DNA of 24,713 bases from Butyricicoccus_A sp964513445 (GTDB lineage Bacteria > Bacillota > Clostridia > Oscillospirales > Butyricicoccaceae), in NCBI GenBank assembly GCA_964513445.1, contig CAZEMM010000028.1, positions 1 to 24,713 on the forward strand, written 5' to 3'. A program made the position numbers and the translations under genes. Shown here in pieces: positions 8,189-14,820 of this stretch. The notes under the pieces were generated by a model. It was not told the DNA's origin. It searched no databases and saw only the letters and a list, made by a program, of their open reading frames with translations. The first letter of the stretch is position 1, and each line of letters starts with the position of its first letter.

Positions 8189-8450
8189 TTCATTTTCCGC
8201 AAAAGCTGAGCAGGAGGAGATGGATAGCCCCGTCGCTTTACACCACCGCTTGTATCGCTTGATACACGTTGGATCAATCCTATAGAAGCAGAGGCTCGTA
8301 GCAGTTCTGGATTTCAAAGCATCCGGCTGTTACGAGCCTTTTGGTTGCCATTATGTGCGTGAAAAACTGCTTCTCCGGCAACCGCTTTCTGGCAAGTGGC
8401 TCACATCAATTGACATCGCCCAGAATATACGAAAAAATTATTATATGCTC
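8189..8450. other. Gene-free stretch between groEL and tRNA-Leu
   Basis: No credible gene. It holds the groESL terminator (8292-8342) and a 7-bp inverted repeat GGTTGCC (8343-8349) with GGCAACC (8377-8383). A 21-codon ATG frame at 8220 has AGGAGG only 2 nt before it, too close to be a ribosome site. Confidence 0.6.
8292..8342 (+). terminator. groESL terminator
   Basis: AGGCTCGTAGCAG (8292-8304) pairs with CTGTTACGAGCCT (8327-8339), 13 bp with one G-U, followed by a short T tract. The final T tract is only 4 long. Confidence 0.8.
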
Positions 8451-8480
8451 TTGACAATGATTTCTCATTTATGCTACCAT
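8451..8480 (+). promoter_or_regulatory. tRNA-Leu promoter
   Basis: TTGACA (8451-8456), an 18-nt spacer and TACCAT (8475-8480) with TG at 8472-8473 (extended -10). The start would be near 8487, a few bases before the mature tRNA. Confidence 0.8.
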
Positions 8481-8487
8481 AAATGAG
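8464..8487. repeat. Perfect 10-bp inverted repeat over the tRNA-Leu -10 box
   Basis: CTCATTTATG (8464-8473), CTAC, CATAAATGAG (8478-8487): both arms match exactly and the centre lies on the -10 element. The shape is that of an operator, but no regulator can be named. It would barely be transcribed, so a DNA-level role is more likely than an RNA hairpin. Confidence 0.75.
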
Positions 8488-8493
8488 GTCTTT

Positions 8494-8577
8494 GCGGATA
8501 TGGCGGAATTGGCAGACGCGCTAGATTTAGGTTCTAGTGTCTTCGACGTGCAGGTTCAAGTCCTGTTATCCGCACCA
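8494..8577 (+). tRNA. tRNA-Leu (anticodon UAG)
   Basis: The full cloverleaf can be drawn. The acceptor stem is GCGGATA with TATCCGC, then discriminator A and an encoded CCA. The anticodon stem CTAGA with TCTAG encloses loop TTTAGGT, so the anticodon is UAG (reads CUA/CUN). A long variable arm (TGTCTTCGACGTG region) is present as expected for a class II tRNA, and the T arm is CAGG-TTCAAGT-CCTG. Confidence 0.97.
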
Positions 8578-8581
8578 AAGC

Positions 8582-8616
8582 AAAACCCTGATTTTGTGAT
8601 GAAGTCAGGGTTTTTA
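8582..8616 (+). terminator. tRNA-Leu terminator
   Basis: AAAACCCTGA (8582-8591) pairs perfectly with TCAGGGTTTT (8605-8614) and runs into T residues. Confidence 0.92.
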
Positions 8617-8771
8617 TGTATTTTGTTCTCGTAAAAAGCTCTAAATTATAGAACTTTGATGTTGTATCATTTTAGTTGACGCCTTATATGCAAGCATTTG
8701 ATGTAGAATCAGGGAAAGTAACGAGGCGGCGACGATGTGAAAATTTGCGGATGGTATGCTTTTTCAAAAAA

Positions 8772-8780
8772 TGATATAAT
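8772..8780 (+). promoter_or_regulatory. Extended -10 promoter of the TIM-barrel/nrdR unit
   Basis: TGATATAAT (8772-8780) is a perfect extended -10; no good -35 lies 17 nt upstream. The predicted start near 8787 falls inside the longest possible ORF (from GTG 8737) and supports the shorter start at 8806. Confidence 0.6.
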
Positions 8781-8805
8781 GCGTACAAGAACAGGAGGGA
8801 CGTAC

Positions 8806-9627
8806 GTGCATATTGGAATTTCCACAGCTTCCTTTTATCCGACACTGCTTGAAACGGGTATTTCGTATGCTGCCGCGCTCGGCTTTCATGATGTCGAGCT
8901 GTTTATCAATGCGGAGAGTGAATATCGCGCGCCGTTTCGCGCGCAGCTCAAACGACAGCTTGCGGATTGCGGTATACATGTGGTGTCGGTGCATCCCTAT
9001 ACCTCTGCAACAGAAGGACATCTGCTGTTTTCCGATTATCCGCGTCGTACCTGTGATGCGCTTGATCAATATGAACGCTATTTCGAGGCGGCTGGGGATT
9101 TGGGCGCGCGTTATTTCACCTTTCATGGCGAATCGCTGCGCGCAAGAGGACTGCCTCCATCCCGTTCGGCAGAGCGCCGGTTTGAAACGTATCATGCGCT
9201 ATGCGAGAGGGCGTCACGCTACGGCGTGACCTTTACGCAGGAAAATGTATCGTGGTGTCGTTCCGGCGATTTGGATTTTTTACGCGAACTGTATACCAAC
9301 ATCCCAGAACTGCGCTTTACACTGGATATCAAACAGGCGCATCGTGCGAGCCATGATTGGCAGGATTACGTCGAAACGATCGGAGACCGCATTGTCAATC
9401 TGCATCTAAGCGACTATGATGCAGATACCGACTATTTGCTGCCTGGCAGGGGGACGGTGGACTTTGCGGCGCTGTTTGCGGCGCTGCGGCAACATGGCTA
9501 TGCAGGGGATGCGTTGGTTGAGGTGTATCGAACGGATTATACCGCACTGGAACAGCTGTCAGATTGCTGTCAATATTTGCAGCGGCAGCTGGAACAGGCA
9601 ATAAGGGAAGGAGCATGCGAGCAATGA
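8806..9627 (+). CDS. Sugar phosphate isomerase/epimerase family TIM-barrel protein
   Basis: A 273-residue protein of the xylose isomerase-like/AP endonuclease 2 TIM-barrel superfamily. The N-terminus HIGISTASFYPTLLETGISY, the strand GFHDVELFIN, FTFHGES, FTLDIKQAHRA, NLHLSDYD, the loop GRGTVDFAAL and EVYRTDY trace successive beta strands with the usual metal ligands (E, D, H, E). Members isomerise or epimerise sugars such as inosose, tagatose or hydroxypyruvate; I cannot assign the substrate. I chose GTG 8806 because AGGAGGG (8793-8799) is 6 nt upstream and the promoter -10 lies at 8775. Its TGA stop overlaps the nrdR start by 4 nt (ATGA), so translation is probably coupled. Confidence 0.85.
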   Translation: MHIGISTASFYPTLLETGISYAAALGFHDVELFINAESEYRAPFRAQLKRQLADCGIHVVSVHPYTSATEGHLLFSDYPRRTCDALDQYERYFEAAGDLGARYFTFHGESLRARGLPPSRSAERRFETYHALCERASRYGVTFTQENVSWCRSGDLDFLRELYTNIPELRFTLDIKQAHRASHDWQDYVETIGDRIVNLHLSDYDADTDYLLPGRGTVDFAALFAALRQHGYAGDALVEVYRTDYTALEQLSDCCQYLQRQLEQAIREGACEQ

Positions 9628-10085
9628 AATGTCCATACTGCAAATATACGGAGAGCAAGGTCATTGATTCCCGCCCAACGGTCGATGGAGAGAGCATCCG
9701 CCGCCGCAGAACCTGCTTGGGCTGTGGAAAACGCTTCACGACCTATGAAGTGATCGAATCCAATTCCTTTGTAGTCGTCAAAAAGGACGGCTCCCGCCAG
9801 CAGTTTGACCGGGAAAAGCTCATGCGTGGCATATTAAAGGCATGCGAAAAGCGCCCGGTCACCAAGGCGCAGATGGATACGTTGATTGGTGATATTGAGC
9901 GCAAGCTGTACAGCCGGTTGGAAAATGAGGTGTCGTCCGAAACAATCGGCGAAATGGTTCTGGAACAGCTGGTAAATGTGGATGAAGTCGCATATATCCG
10001 TTTTGCGTCGGTCTATCGCGATTTTCAGGATGTACAGTCGTTCACAGAGGAGCTGCTGCGTCTCAAGCAGGCGCATCAGGAATAA
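9624..10085 (+). CDS. nrdR: Transcriptional repressor NrdR
   Basis: A 153-residue repressor of ribonucleotide reductase genes that senses ATP/dATP. The N-terminal zinc ribbon has C3, C6, C31 and C34 (MKCPYC and CLGC). The basic DNA-reading segment IRRRRTC lies between the two pairs. An ATP-cone domain follows (residues about 49-139), opening VVKKDGSRQQFDREKLMRG and including VAYIRFASVYRDF. Length is typical. AAGGAG (9608-9613) is 10 nt before ATG 9624; an in-frame ATG at 9615 is only 1 nt from that site and would add MRA. The gene overlaps the TIM-barrel stop by 4 nt. No NrdR boxes or nrd genes are in view, so its targets lie elsewhere. Confidence 0.97.
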   Translation: MKCPYCKYTESKVIDSRPTVDGESIRRRRTCLGCGKRFTTYEVIESNSFVVVKKDGSRQQFDREKLMRGILKACEKRPVTKAQMDTLIGDIERKLYSRLENEVSSETIGEMVLEQLVNVDEVAYIRFASVYRDFQDVQSFTEELLRLKQAHQE

Positions 10086-10090
10086 AGAAG

Positions 10091-10127
10091 AAGCCGGTGC
10101 AGTATGCGTGTCATATGGCATCGGCTT
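10091..10127 (+). terminator. Weak hairpin after nrdR
   Basis: AAGCCGGTGC (10091-10100) pairs with GCATCGGCTT (10118-10127), 10 bp with one G-U. No continuous T tract follows, so read-through into the radical SAM gene is plausible. Confidence 0.4.
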
Positions 10128-10157
10128 TATGTATATTTGTCGGACAGAGGGAATACA

Positions 10158-11033
10158 ATGCATGAGATCAGAGCGAAGGGAATCCTTTCCGCGCAAAATG
10201 GCATGAACATCTATCGGGGATGTACGCATGGCTGCATATACTGTGACGCCAGAAGCGCGTGCTATCAGATGAATCATGCCTTTGAGGATATCGCTGTTAA
10301 AATCAATGCGCCGGAGCTGCTGGAGCAAGCGCTTCGCAAAAAACGAAAGAAATGCATGATCGGCACGGGAGCAATGAGCGACCCGTATGTGCACGCGGAA
10401 AGAGATCTGCGGCTGACGAGAAAATGCTTGGAGATCATTGACCGGTATGGCTTTGGCATTGCTATCCAGACGAAGTCTGACCTTATTCTGCGCGATTTGG
10501 ATTTGCTCCGCAGCATCAACCGTAAGACGAAGTGCGTCGTACAGATGACGCTGACAACCTGCGATGAGCAGCTTTGCCGCATCGTAGAACCGCATGTCTG
10601 CACAACAGCCAGGCGGATTGATGTGCTGCGTATCCTGCATGAAGCGGGCATTCCGACGATTGTCTGGATGACGCCAATCCTACCGTTTATTAATGACACG
10701 GAGGAGAACATCATGGGACTTTTGCAGGCATGTCAGCAGGCAGGTGTGTACGGTGTTTTGACGTTCGGCATCGGTCTGACGCTGCGAGATGGTGACCGTC
10801 AATATTTCTATCAAAAGCTGGACGAGCATTTCCCGGGTATGAAGCGACGATACATCCAAACCTATGGGAATGCGTATGAGCTGTCTGTACCGGAGCATAT
10901 CAGCCTGATGCAGCTCGTGAGGCGGGAATGTGAAAAGGCCGGGATGGAATGGCGTACAGATCAGATGTTTGCTTATCTGCATCAGTTTGAGGATAAGCAG
11001 GCCGGCGAGCAGCTGTCTCTGTTTGATTTTTGA
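10158..11033 (+). CDS. Radical SAM protein, SPL-like (COG1533-type)
   Basis: A 291-residue radical S-adenosylmethionine protein. The cluster-binding motif is CTHGCIYC (CX3CX2C), followed by DARSACYQ and an MIGTGAMSDPYVHAE segment, as in SplB-related Rv2578c-like proteins. The remainder fits the partial TIM barrel: VQMTLTT, RIDVLRILHEAGIPTIVWMTPILPFIND, GVLTFGIGLTLRDG. ATG 10158 follows AGAGGGA (10146-10152); an upstream in-frame ATG at 10104 falls inside the hairpin after nrdR and lacks a ribosome site. The C-terminus ends EQLSLFDF, a terminal motif recurrent in COG1533 proteins. Function of this subgroup is not established: it lacks context for spore photoproduct lyase, so I leave the symbol empty. 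Confidence 0.88.
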   Translation: MHEIRAKGILSAQNGMNIYRGCTHGCIYCDARSACYQMNHAFEDIAVKINAPELLEQALRKKRKKCMIGTGAMSDPYVHAERDLRLTRKCLEIIDRYGFGIAIQTKSDLILRDLDLLRSINRKTKCVVQMTLTTCDEQLCRIVEPHVCTTARRIDVLRILHEAGIPTIVWMTPILPFINDTEENIMGLLQACQQAGVYGVLTFGIGLTLRDGDRQYFYQKLDEHFPGMKRRYIQTYGNAYELSVPEHISLMQLVRRECEKAGMEWRTDQMFAYLHQFEDKQAGEQLSLFDF

Positions 11034-11135
11034 AAGCGCAGCCGCAGCGGAGATATTTTCTGTAAACGATGATAGGGAACAGGCGATTGCAGTAGGGCAT
11101 TCTGCCGGAATGAATCGTCTATCCTGCGGAATTTC

Positions 11136-11210
11136 TGGTACAATAGAAGTACAAAACGAAAAAAATAACGTATTTGCAGGATGAGATTTTTCCATCCTGC
11201 ATTTTCTTTT
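11136..11210 (+). ncRNA. Candidate short transcript: extended -10 followed by a terminator
   Basis: TGGTACAAT (11136-11144) is an extended -10 without a good -35. A perfect 9-bp hairpin, TGCAGGATG (11175-11183) with CATCCTGCA (11193-11201), then ATTTTCTTTT, lies only about 25 nt past the expected start. If both work they would produce an RNA of about 60 nt. The hairpin may simply end the radical SAM transcript. Confidence 0.3.
11175..11210 (+). terminator. Intrinsic terminator before the PEP-binding gene
   Basis: A perfect 9-bp stem (11175-11183 with 11193-11201) and a T-rich tail to 11210. Confidence 0.85.
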
Positions 11211-11237
11211 GCGCGCCAATATTGTATGATATATAAT
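11209..11237 (+). promoter_or_regulatory. Promoter of the PEP-binding-domain gene
   Basis: TTGCGC (11209-11214), a 17-nt spacer and a perfect TATAAT (11232-11237). It lies directly after the terminator, about 50 nt before ATG 11288. Confidence 0.6.
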
Positions 11238-11287
11238 AGAGGGAAGAGCAATGCAAAACGATATTTGCGCGGAAAGGAGCAACAGAT

Positions 11288-13873
11288 ATGGCTGCTTTTG
11301 AGAAGATATTATCCGGCATTCCGGGAATGGATCATGCGCTCAATCACATTCGTCTGGGAGACAATGTGGTATGGCAGGTATCCACGCTGGAGGAGTTTTC
11401 CTATTTTGTCGACCCCTATGTCAAGCAGGCGATAAAGGACAAGCGAAATTTGATATACATTCGCTTTGCGTCTCATCCGCCGCTTGTGGAGGAGCAGGAG
11501 GGCGTGCGCGTCATCCGGGTAGAGCTGTCCCATCGGTTTGAGACCTTCACGATGAACATTCATCACATCGTAGAGCAGGAGGGGCAGGATGCGTTCTATG
11601 TGTTTGACTGCCTGTCAGAGCTGCAAATGGCTTGGGCGACTGATCTGATGATGGGAAACTTTTTCCGCGTCACCTGCCCGTTTTTATTCCAATTGGACAC
11701 GGTTGCGTTTTTTCCGGTGATCCGCGGGCGGCATTCCAATGAAGCGATTGCAAAAATACGTGACACAACGCAGCTTCTGCTGGATGTATATAGCCAAAAT
11801 GATACGGTCTATGTACATCCGTTAAAGGTATGGAATCGGTATACGCCGACGATGTTTTTGCCGCATGTCTTTTATCCCGCGACAGGAGAATACCATGAGA
11901 TAAAGGACGGCGTTGAGGTCGGACAATATTACGCGCTGGTTAACGATCTGCAAATGCTTGAGGCAGACACACAGATTGACAGCTGGGATCGGTTTTTCCA
12001 CAACGCGAAGCTGCAGCAGGAGGCGGGAGTGCTGCCGGACGAATCGCTCAGCTTTATGTGCAGTATTATGATGACGCGGGATGAACGTCTGCGTCAGCTG
12101 GTCAAGAAGTATTTTGGCGCAAAGGATTATTTCTTTGTGCGCAACCGTATGATCGGCACCGGCATGATTGGGGGCAAGGCGTGTGGTATGCTGCTGGCAC
12201 GCAAAATTGCCGAGCATAAAATGCCGGACTATCAACAGTATATGGAGCCGCACGATTCCTACTTTATCGGCTCGGATGTATTTTATACGTTTCTGGTGGA
12301 CAACGGCTGTTGGGATCTGCGCATCCGGCAACGTAGTCCGGAGGAATATTTCTCTGTTGCGCCGCAGCTGCAAAAGGAGATCGAACGCGGCGAATTTCCA
12401 AGCGCAATTCGGGAACAGTTCCGCAAGCTGCTGGATTATTTCGGACGCAGCCCGATCATCGTGCGCTCGAGCAGCATTTTGGAGGACGGCTTTGGCAACG
12501 CCTTTGCGGGGAAATATGAATCGGTGTTCTGCGTCAACGGCGGCTCGCCGGAAGAACGCCTGCAGGCGTTTGAGGATGCCGTCAGACGGGTCTATATGAG
12601 CACGATGGATCAATCTGCATTGGAATACCGATACCAGCGCAATCTGCAAAATCGTGATGAGCAAATGGCGATTCTGGTACAGCGCGTTTCCGGCTCATAC
12701 TTTGGGCCGTATTTCATGCCGGATGCCGCGGGCGTCGGCTTTTCCTACAGCGCGTATCGCTTTATGCGCGATATGGATCCGGCAAAGGGAATGCTGCGCC
12801 TGGTTGCCGGCCTTGGCACAAAGGCGGTAGACCGCACCCAGGGCGATTATCCCAGCTTGATTTCATTGGACAAACCAAAGGCTTACGCCAGACCGAGCGT
12901 CGCGGAACGCCATCGCTATTCCCAGCGCAAGCTGGATACCATTGATACGGAAAATAATGTGATGCAGGAACTACGTCTGGAGCAGATGTTGGAGTATCTC
13001 CCGCAGACTCACAAAAATATGGTGCTGGAGCATGATACTGAGGCGGAATCCAGCCTGCGGGCACGCGGCATCTATCGTGACAGCTATTTTATCTCCTGCC
13101 GCGGCTTAGCGAACAATACGCTGTTTATCAGCATGATGAAGCAGCTGCTGCATGTGCTGCAGGTCAGCTACGGTAAACCGGTCGATATCGAATATACGGT
13201 CAATCTCGGAAAGGACGGCAGCTTTGTTGTCAACCTGCTGCAATGCAGACCGCTTCAGGTGTGCACGGAAGACACGCGGGTACGGCTGCCGGAGGTGCAG
13301 GAGGAACAAAAACTCCTTCATATTCGCCATAGCTGCATGGGAAATCCGCGTGAGGTGTCTGTTGACGCTATCGTGATGGTTGATCCGTTCAGCTACTACA
13401 GCCTGCCCTATAACCAGAAATCTAATGTCGCGCGCACCATTGGTGCGCTCAACGCCTATTTTAAGGCGCAGAAAAAGAATATGGTGCTCATTGTGCCGGG
13501 GCGCATCGGCACATCATCGCCTGAGCTTGGCGTGCCCGTCACCTTTGCGGACATCAGCTCCTGTGAGGCTATCTTTGAGGTGTCATATAGCGAGGTCGGC
13601 TATACGCCGGAGCTGTCGTTTGGCAGTCATATGTTTCAGGATCTTGTAGAAGCAGAGATTTTTTACGGTGCCGTATTAGAGGACGCGAGCCGCATTGCGT
13701 ACCATCCCGAGCTGTTGCGCAGCATGGAAAATCATTTTACAACGCTCTGTCCGGACGCGCCGCAGGAGGATAACAACCTGATTCATGTCAGCTTGTTTGA
13801 AACAGGCGAGGTCGCGCTGTGTTATGATATGATTCAGGAAGAGGCAATGCTGTATTTTACGAAAAAGACGTAA
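11288..13873 (+). CDS. PEP/pyruvate-binding (PPDK N-terminal) domain protein without phosphohistidine domain
   Basis: An 861-residue multidomain protein. Residues 1 to about 250 resemble a KaiC/RAD55-like fold (SGIPGMDHALNHIRLGDNVV, then NIHHIVEQE and YVFDCLSEL) but have no Walker A GKT, so ATP binding there is doubtful. From about residue 288 the ATP-grasp-type PPDK N-terminal domain begins (MIGTGMIGGKACGM). It continues with IIVRSSSILEDGFGNAFAGKYESVF (split: RSSSILEDGF near 393, AGKYESVF after it), ILVQRVSG, and ends at NLLQCRPLQ near 655. The C-terminal part carries PGRIGTSSPELGVPVTF and FGSHMFQDLVEA, seen in PEP-synthase-like proteins of anaerobes. No GGxxSHAA phosphohistidine motif or PEP/pyruvate TIM barrel follows, so it cannot be an ordinary PEP synthase. 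AAAGGAG is 7 nt before ATG. The gene is monocistronic. Confidence 0.85.
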   Translation: MAAFEKILSGIPGMDHALNHIRLGDNVVWQVSTLEEFSYFVDPYVKQAIKDKRNLIYIRFASHPPLVEEQEGVRVIRVELSHRFETFTMNIHHIVEQEGQDAFYVFDCLSELQMAWATDLMMGNFFRVTCPFLFQLDTVAFFPVIRGRHSNEAIAKIRDTTQLLLDVYSQNDTVYVHPLKVWNRYTPTMFLPHVFYPATGEYHEIKDGVEVGQYYALVNDLQMLEADTQIDSWDRFFHNAKLQQEAGVLPDESLSFMCSIMMTRDERLRQLVKKYFGAKDYFFVRNRMIGTGMIGGKACGMLLARKIAEHKMPDYQQYMEPHDSYFIGSDVFYTFLVDNGCWDLRIRQRSPEEYFSVAPQLQKEIERGEFPSAIREQFRKLLDYFGRSPIIVRSSSILEDGFGNAFAGKYESVFCVNGGSPEERLQAFEDAVRRVYMSTMDQSALEYRYQRNLQNRDEQMAILVQRVSGSYFGPYFMPDAAGVGFSYSAYRFMRDMDPAKGMLRLVAGLGTKAVDRTQGDYPSLISLDKPKAYARPSVAERHRYSQRKLDTIDTENNVMQELRLEQMLEYLPQTHKNMVLEHDTEAESSLRARGIYRDSYFISCRGLANNTLFISMMKQLLHVLQVSYGKPVDIEYTVNLGKDGSFVVNLLQCRPLQVCTEDTRVRLPEVQEEQKLLHIRHSCMGNPREVSVDAIVMVDPFSYYSLPYNQKSNVARTIGALNAYFKAQKKNMVLIVPGRIGTSSPELGVPVTFADISSCEAIFEVSYSEVGYTPELSFGSHMFQDLVEAEIFYGAVLEDASRIAYHPELLRSMENHFTTLCPDAPQEDNNLIHVSLFETGEVALCYDMIQEEAMLYFTKKT

Positions 13874-13923
13874 GCCCTGTACAGGGTTTGCTTCAAGAAA
13901 ATTGCTAAAAACGAAAAATTGTG

Positions 13924-13952
13924 TTGACATTTCCTGCAATGCCTGATATAAT
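13924..13952 (+). promoter_or_regulatory. Consensus tRNA-Val promoter
   Basis: TTGACA (13924-13929), 17 nt, TATAAT (13947-13952): a perfect sigma-A promoter. The start would be near 13959, about 12 nt before the tRNA. Confidence 0.92.
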
Positions 13953-13970
13953 AATCATCGTTGCAGGAAA
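13930..13970. repeat. Perfect 10-bp inverted repeat flanking the tRNA-Val -10 box
   Basis: TTTCCTGCAA (13930-13939) and TTGCAGGAAA (13961-13970) are exact inverted copies separated by 21 nt. One arm abuts the -35 box and the other lies at the transcription start. The sequence differs from that of the repeat at tRNA-Leu, but the placement is similar. Confidence 0.75.
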
Positions 13971-13971
13971 C

Positions 13972-14047
13972 GGACACTTAGCTCAGTTGGTAGAGCATCC
14001 GCTTGACGTGCGGAAGGTCAGCGGTTCGAGACCGTTAGTGTCCACCA
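13972..14047 (+). tRNA. tRNA-Val (anticodon GAC)
   Basis: Acceptor GGACACT pairs with AGTGTCC, then A and an encoded CCA. The D arm is GCTC-AGTTGGTA-GAGC. The anticodon arm TCCGC with GCGGA encloses TTGACGT, giving anticodon GAC. The T arm is AGCGG-TTCGAGA-CCGTT. All stems are intact. Confidence 0.97.
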
Positions 14048-14055
14048 CAATAAGG

Positions 14056-14096
14056 AAGCCTCGGATTGTTTTACAGTTCGAGGCTTTTGTGTTATT
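14056..14096 (+). terminator. tRNA-Val terminator
   Basis: AAGCCTCGGA (14056-14065) pairs with TTCGAGGCTT (14077-14086) with one G-U, followed by T-rich sequence. Confidence 0.85.
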
Positions 14097-14207
14097 TAAA
14101 AAGGAGTCCCAACATGCGGGTGAGTATAAGCATTATACTATTGAAACAGCACGAATAATATCAGTTTTTCGCACCATATGCTGCAAAATTGCAGAAGGAG
14201 CAAAGAA

Positions 14208-14232
14208 CGCAGAGCCATTTTCCGGCTCTGCG
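14208..14232 (-). terminator. Hairpin ending the ireB transcript
   Basis: CGCAGAGCC (14208-14216) and GGCTCTGCG (14224-14232) form a perfect 9-bp stem with a 7-nt loop. It lies 7 nt past the minus-strand ireB stop. On minus it is followed by TTCTTTGC, so it is T-rich but short. Confidence 0.6.
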
Positions 14233-14239
14233 ATCCAGA

Positions 14240-14485
14240 CTATATATCGAGATAATGCGAAATCAATTCCTGCATCAGCTCATCACGGTCGATTTTGCGA
14301 ATCAGACTGCGTGCATTGTTGTAATTTGTGATGTATGTCGGATCCTCAGAAAGAAGATAGCCGACAATTTGATTGATTGGATTGTAGCCCTTCTCCTTGA
14401 GGGCATCATACACTGTCTGAAGCACACGCTTCATTTCTTTATCGCTTTCTTCTTTCATGTTGAATCGTCTGGTTCCATCAAGCAT
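14240..14485 (-). CDS. ireB: IreB family regulatory phosphoprotein (UPF0297)
   Basis: An 81-residue protein matching the IreB/YrzL family along its length: TVYDALKEKGYNPINQIVGYLLSEDPTYIT followed by ARSLIRKIDRDELMQELISHYL (quoted in parts; NPINQIVGYLLS is diagnostic). In Enterococcus, IreB is phosphorylated by the kinase IreK and negatively regulates cephalosporin resistance; that role is established there, not here. The start has AGGGAGG about 9 nt upstream on the minus strand. A promoter lies at 14542-14514. In many Firmicutes this gene sits with ruvX (yqgF) and alaS; here it is alone, convergent with tRNA-Val. Confidence 0.92.
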   Translation of the reverse strand: MLDGTRRFNMKEESDKEMKRVLQTVYDALKEKGYNPINQIVGYLLSEDPTYITNYNNARSLIRKIDRDELMQELISHYLDI

Positions 14486-14513
14486 CCTTGAGCCCTCCCT
14501 TCATTGCACTTCC

Positions 14514-14542
14514 ATCATAATACAGAAATGCCAATTTGTAAA
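14514..14542 (-). promoter_or_regulatory. ireB promoter
   Basis: On the minus strand TTTACA (14542-14537), 17 nt, TATGAT (14519-14514). This is about 30 nt before the ireB start. Confidence 0.65.
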
Positions 14543-14820
14543 GGGTTTTACTGTCGAAGTTTTGTAAAATAGAGGCTCAATTACAAATCATATAAGATTT
14601 TGGGTAATTCCGTACAAAAGGATACAAGAGAATCCAAACGGTATATCAAATACAAAGCGGTGCTGCATGCAACCATAGGTTTGCAATTTTTTTGCAATCG
14701 GAAAATTCAATCCAAAAATCTGCAATTATGTACAAGAACAAAGATGCATAAGCTGATATGCTAATAACAGCGTTAAAGCAGAAGGAACGCAGATATAGGC
14801 AGAAAGGATTGAGTTATATT
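14543..14820. other. AT-rich divergent region between ireB and the corrinoid gene
   Basis: No gene and no recognisable riboswitch, including no cobalamin riboswitch core. A TTGCAA-TTTTT-TTGCAA inverted repeat lies near 14680-14697. The promoter of the corrinoid gene must be here but no pair of boxes stands out. Confidence 0.5.

Noticed and set aside
13875..13892. CCCTGTACAGGG palindrome as terminator of the PEP-domain gene
   Set aside because: Only four stem pairs around a GTAC loop and a broken T tract; too weak to call.
14114..14158. A 14-codon frame with AAGGAG upstream after tRNA-Val
   Set aside because: It lies behind the tRNA terminator with no promoter seen; too short to support.
14543..14820. 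Cobalamin riboswitch before the corrinoid gene
   Set aside because: No B12-box-like sequence or matching hairpins found by eye; only an AT-rich stretch.
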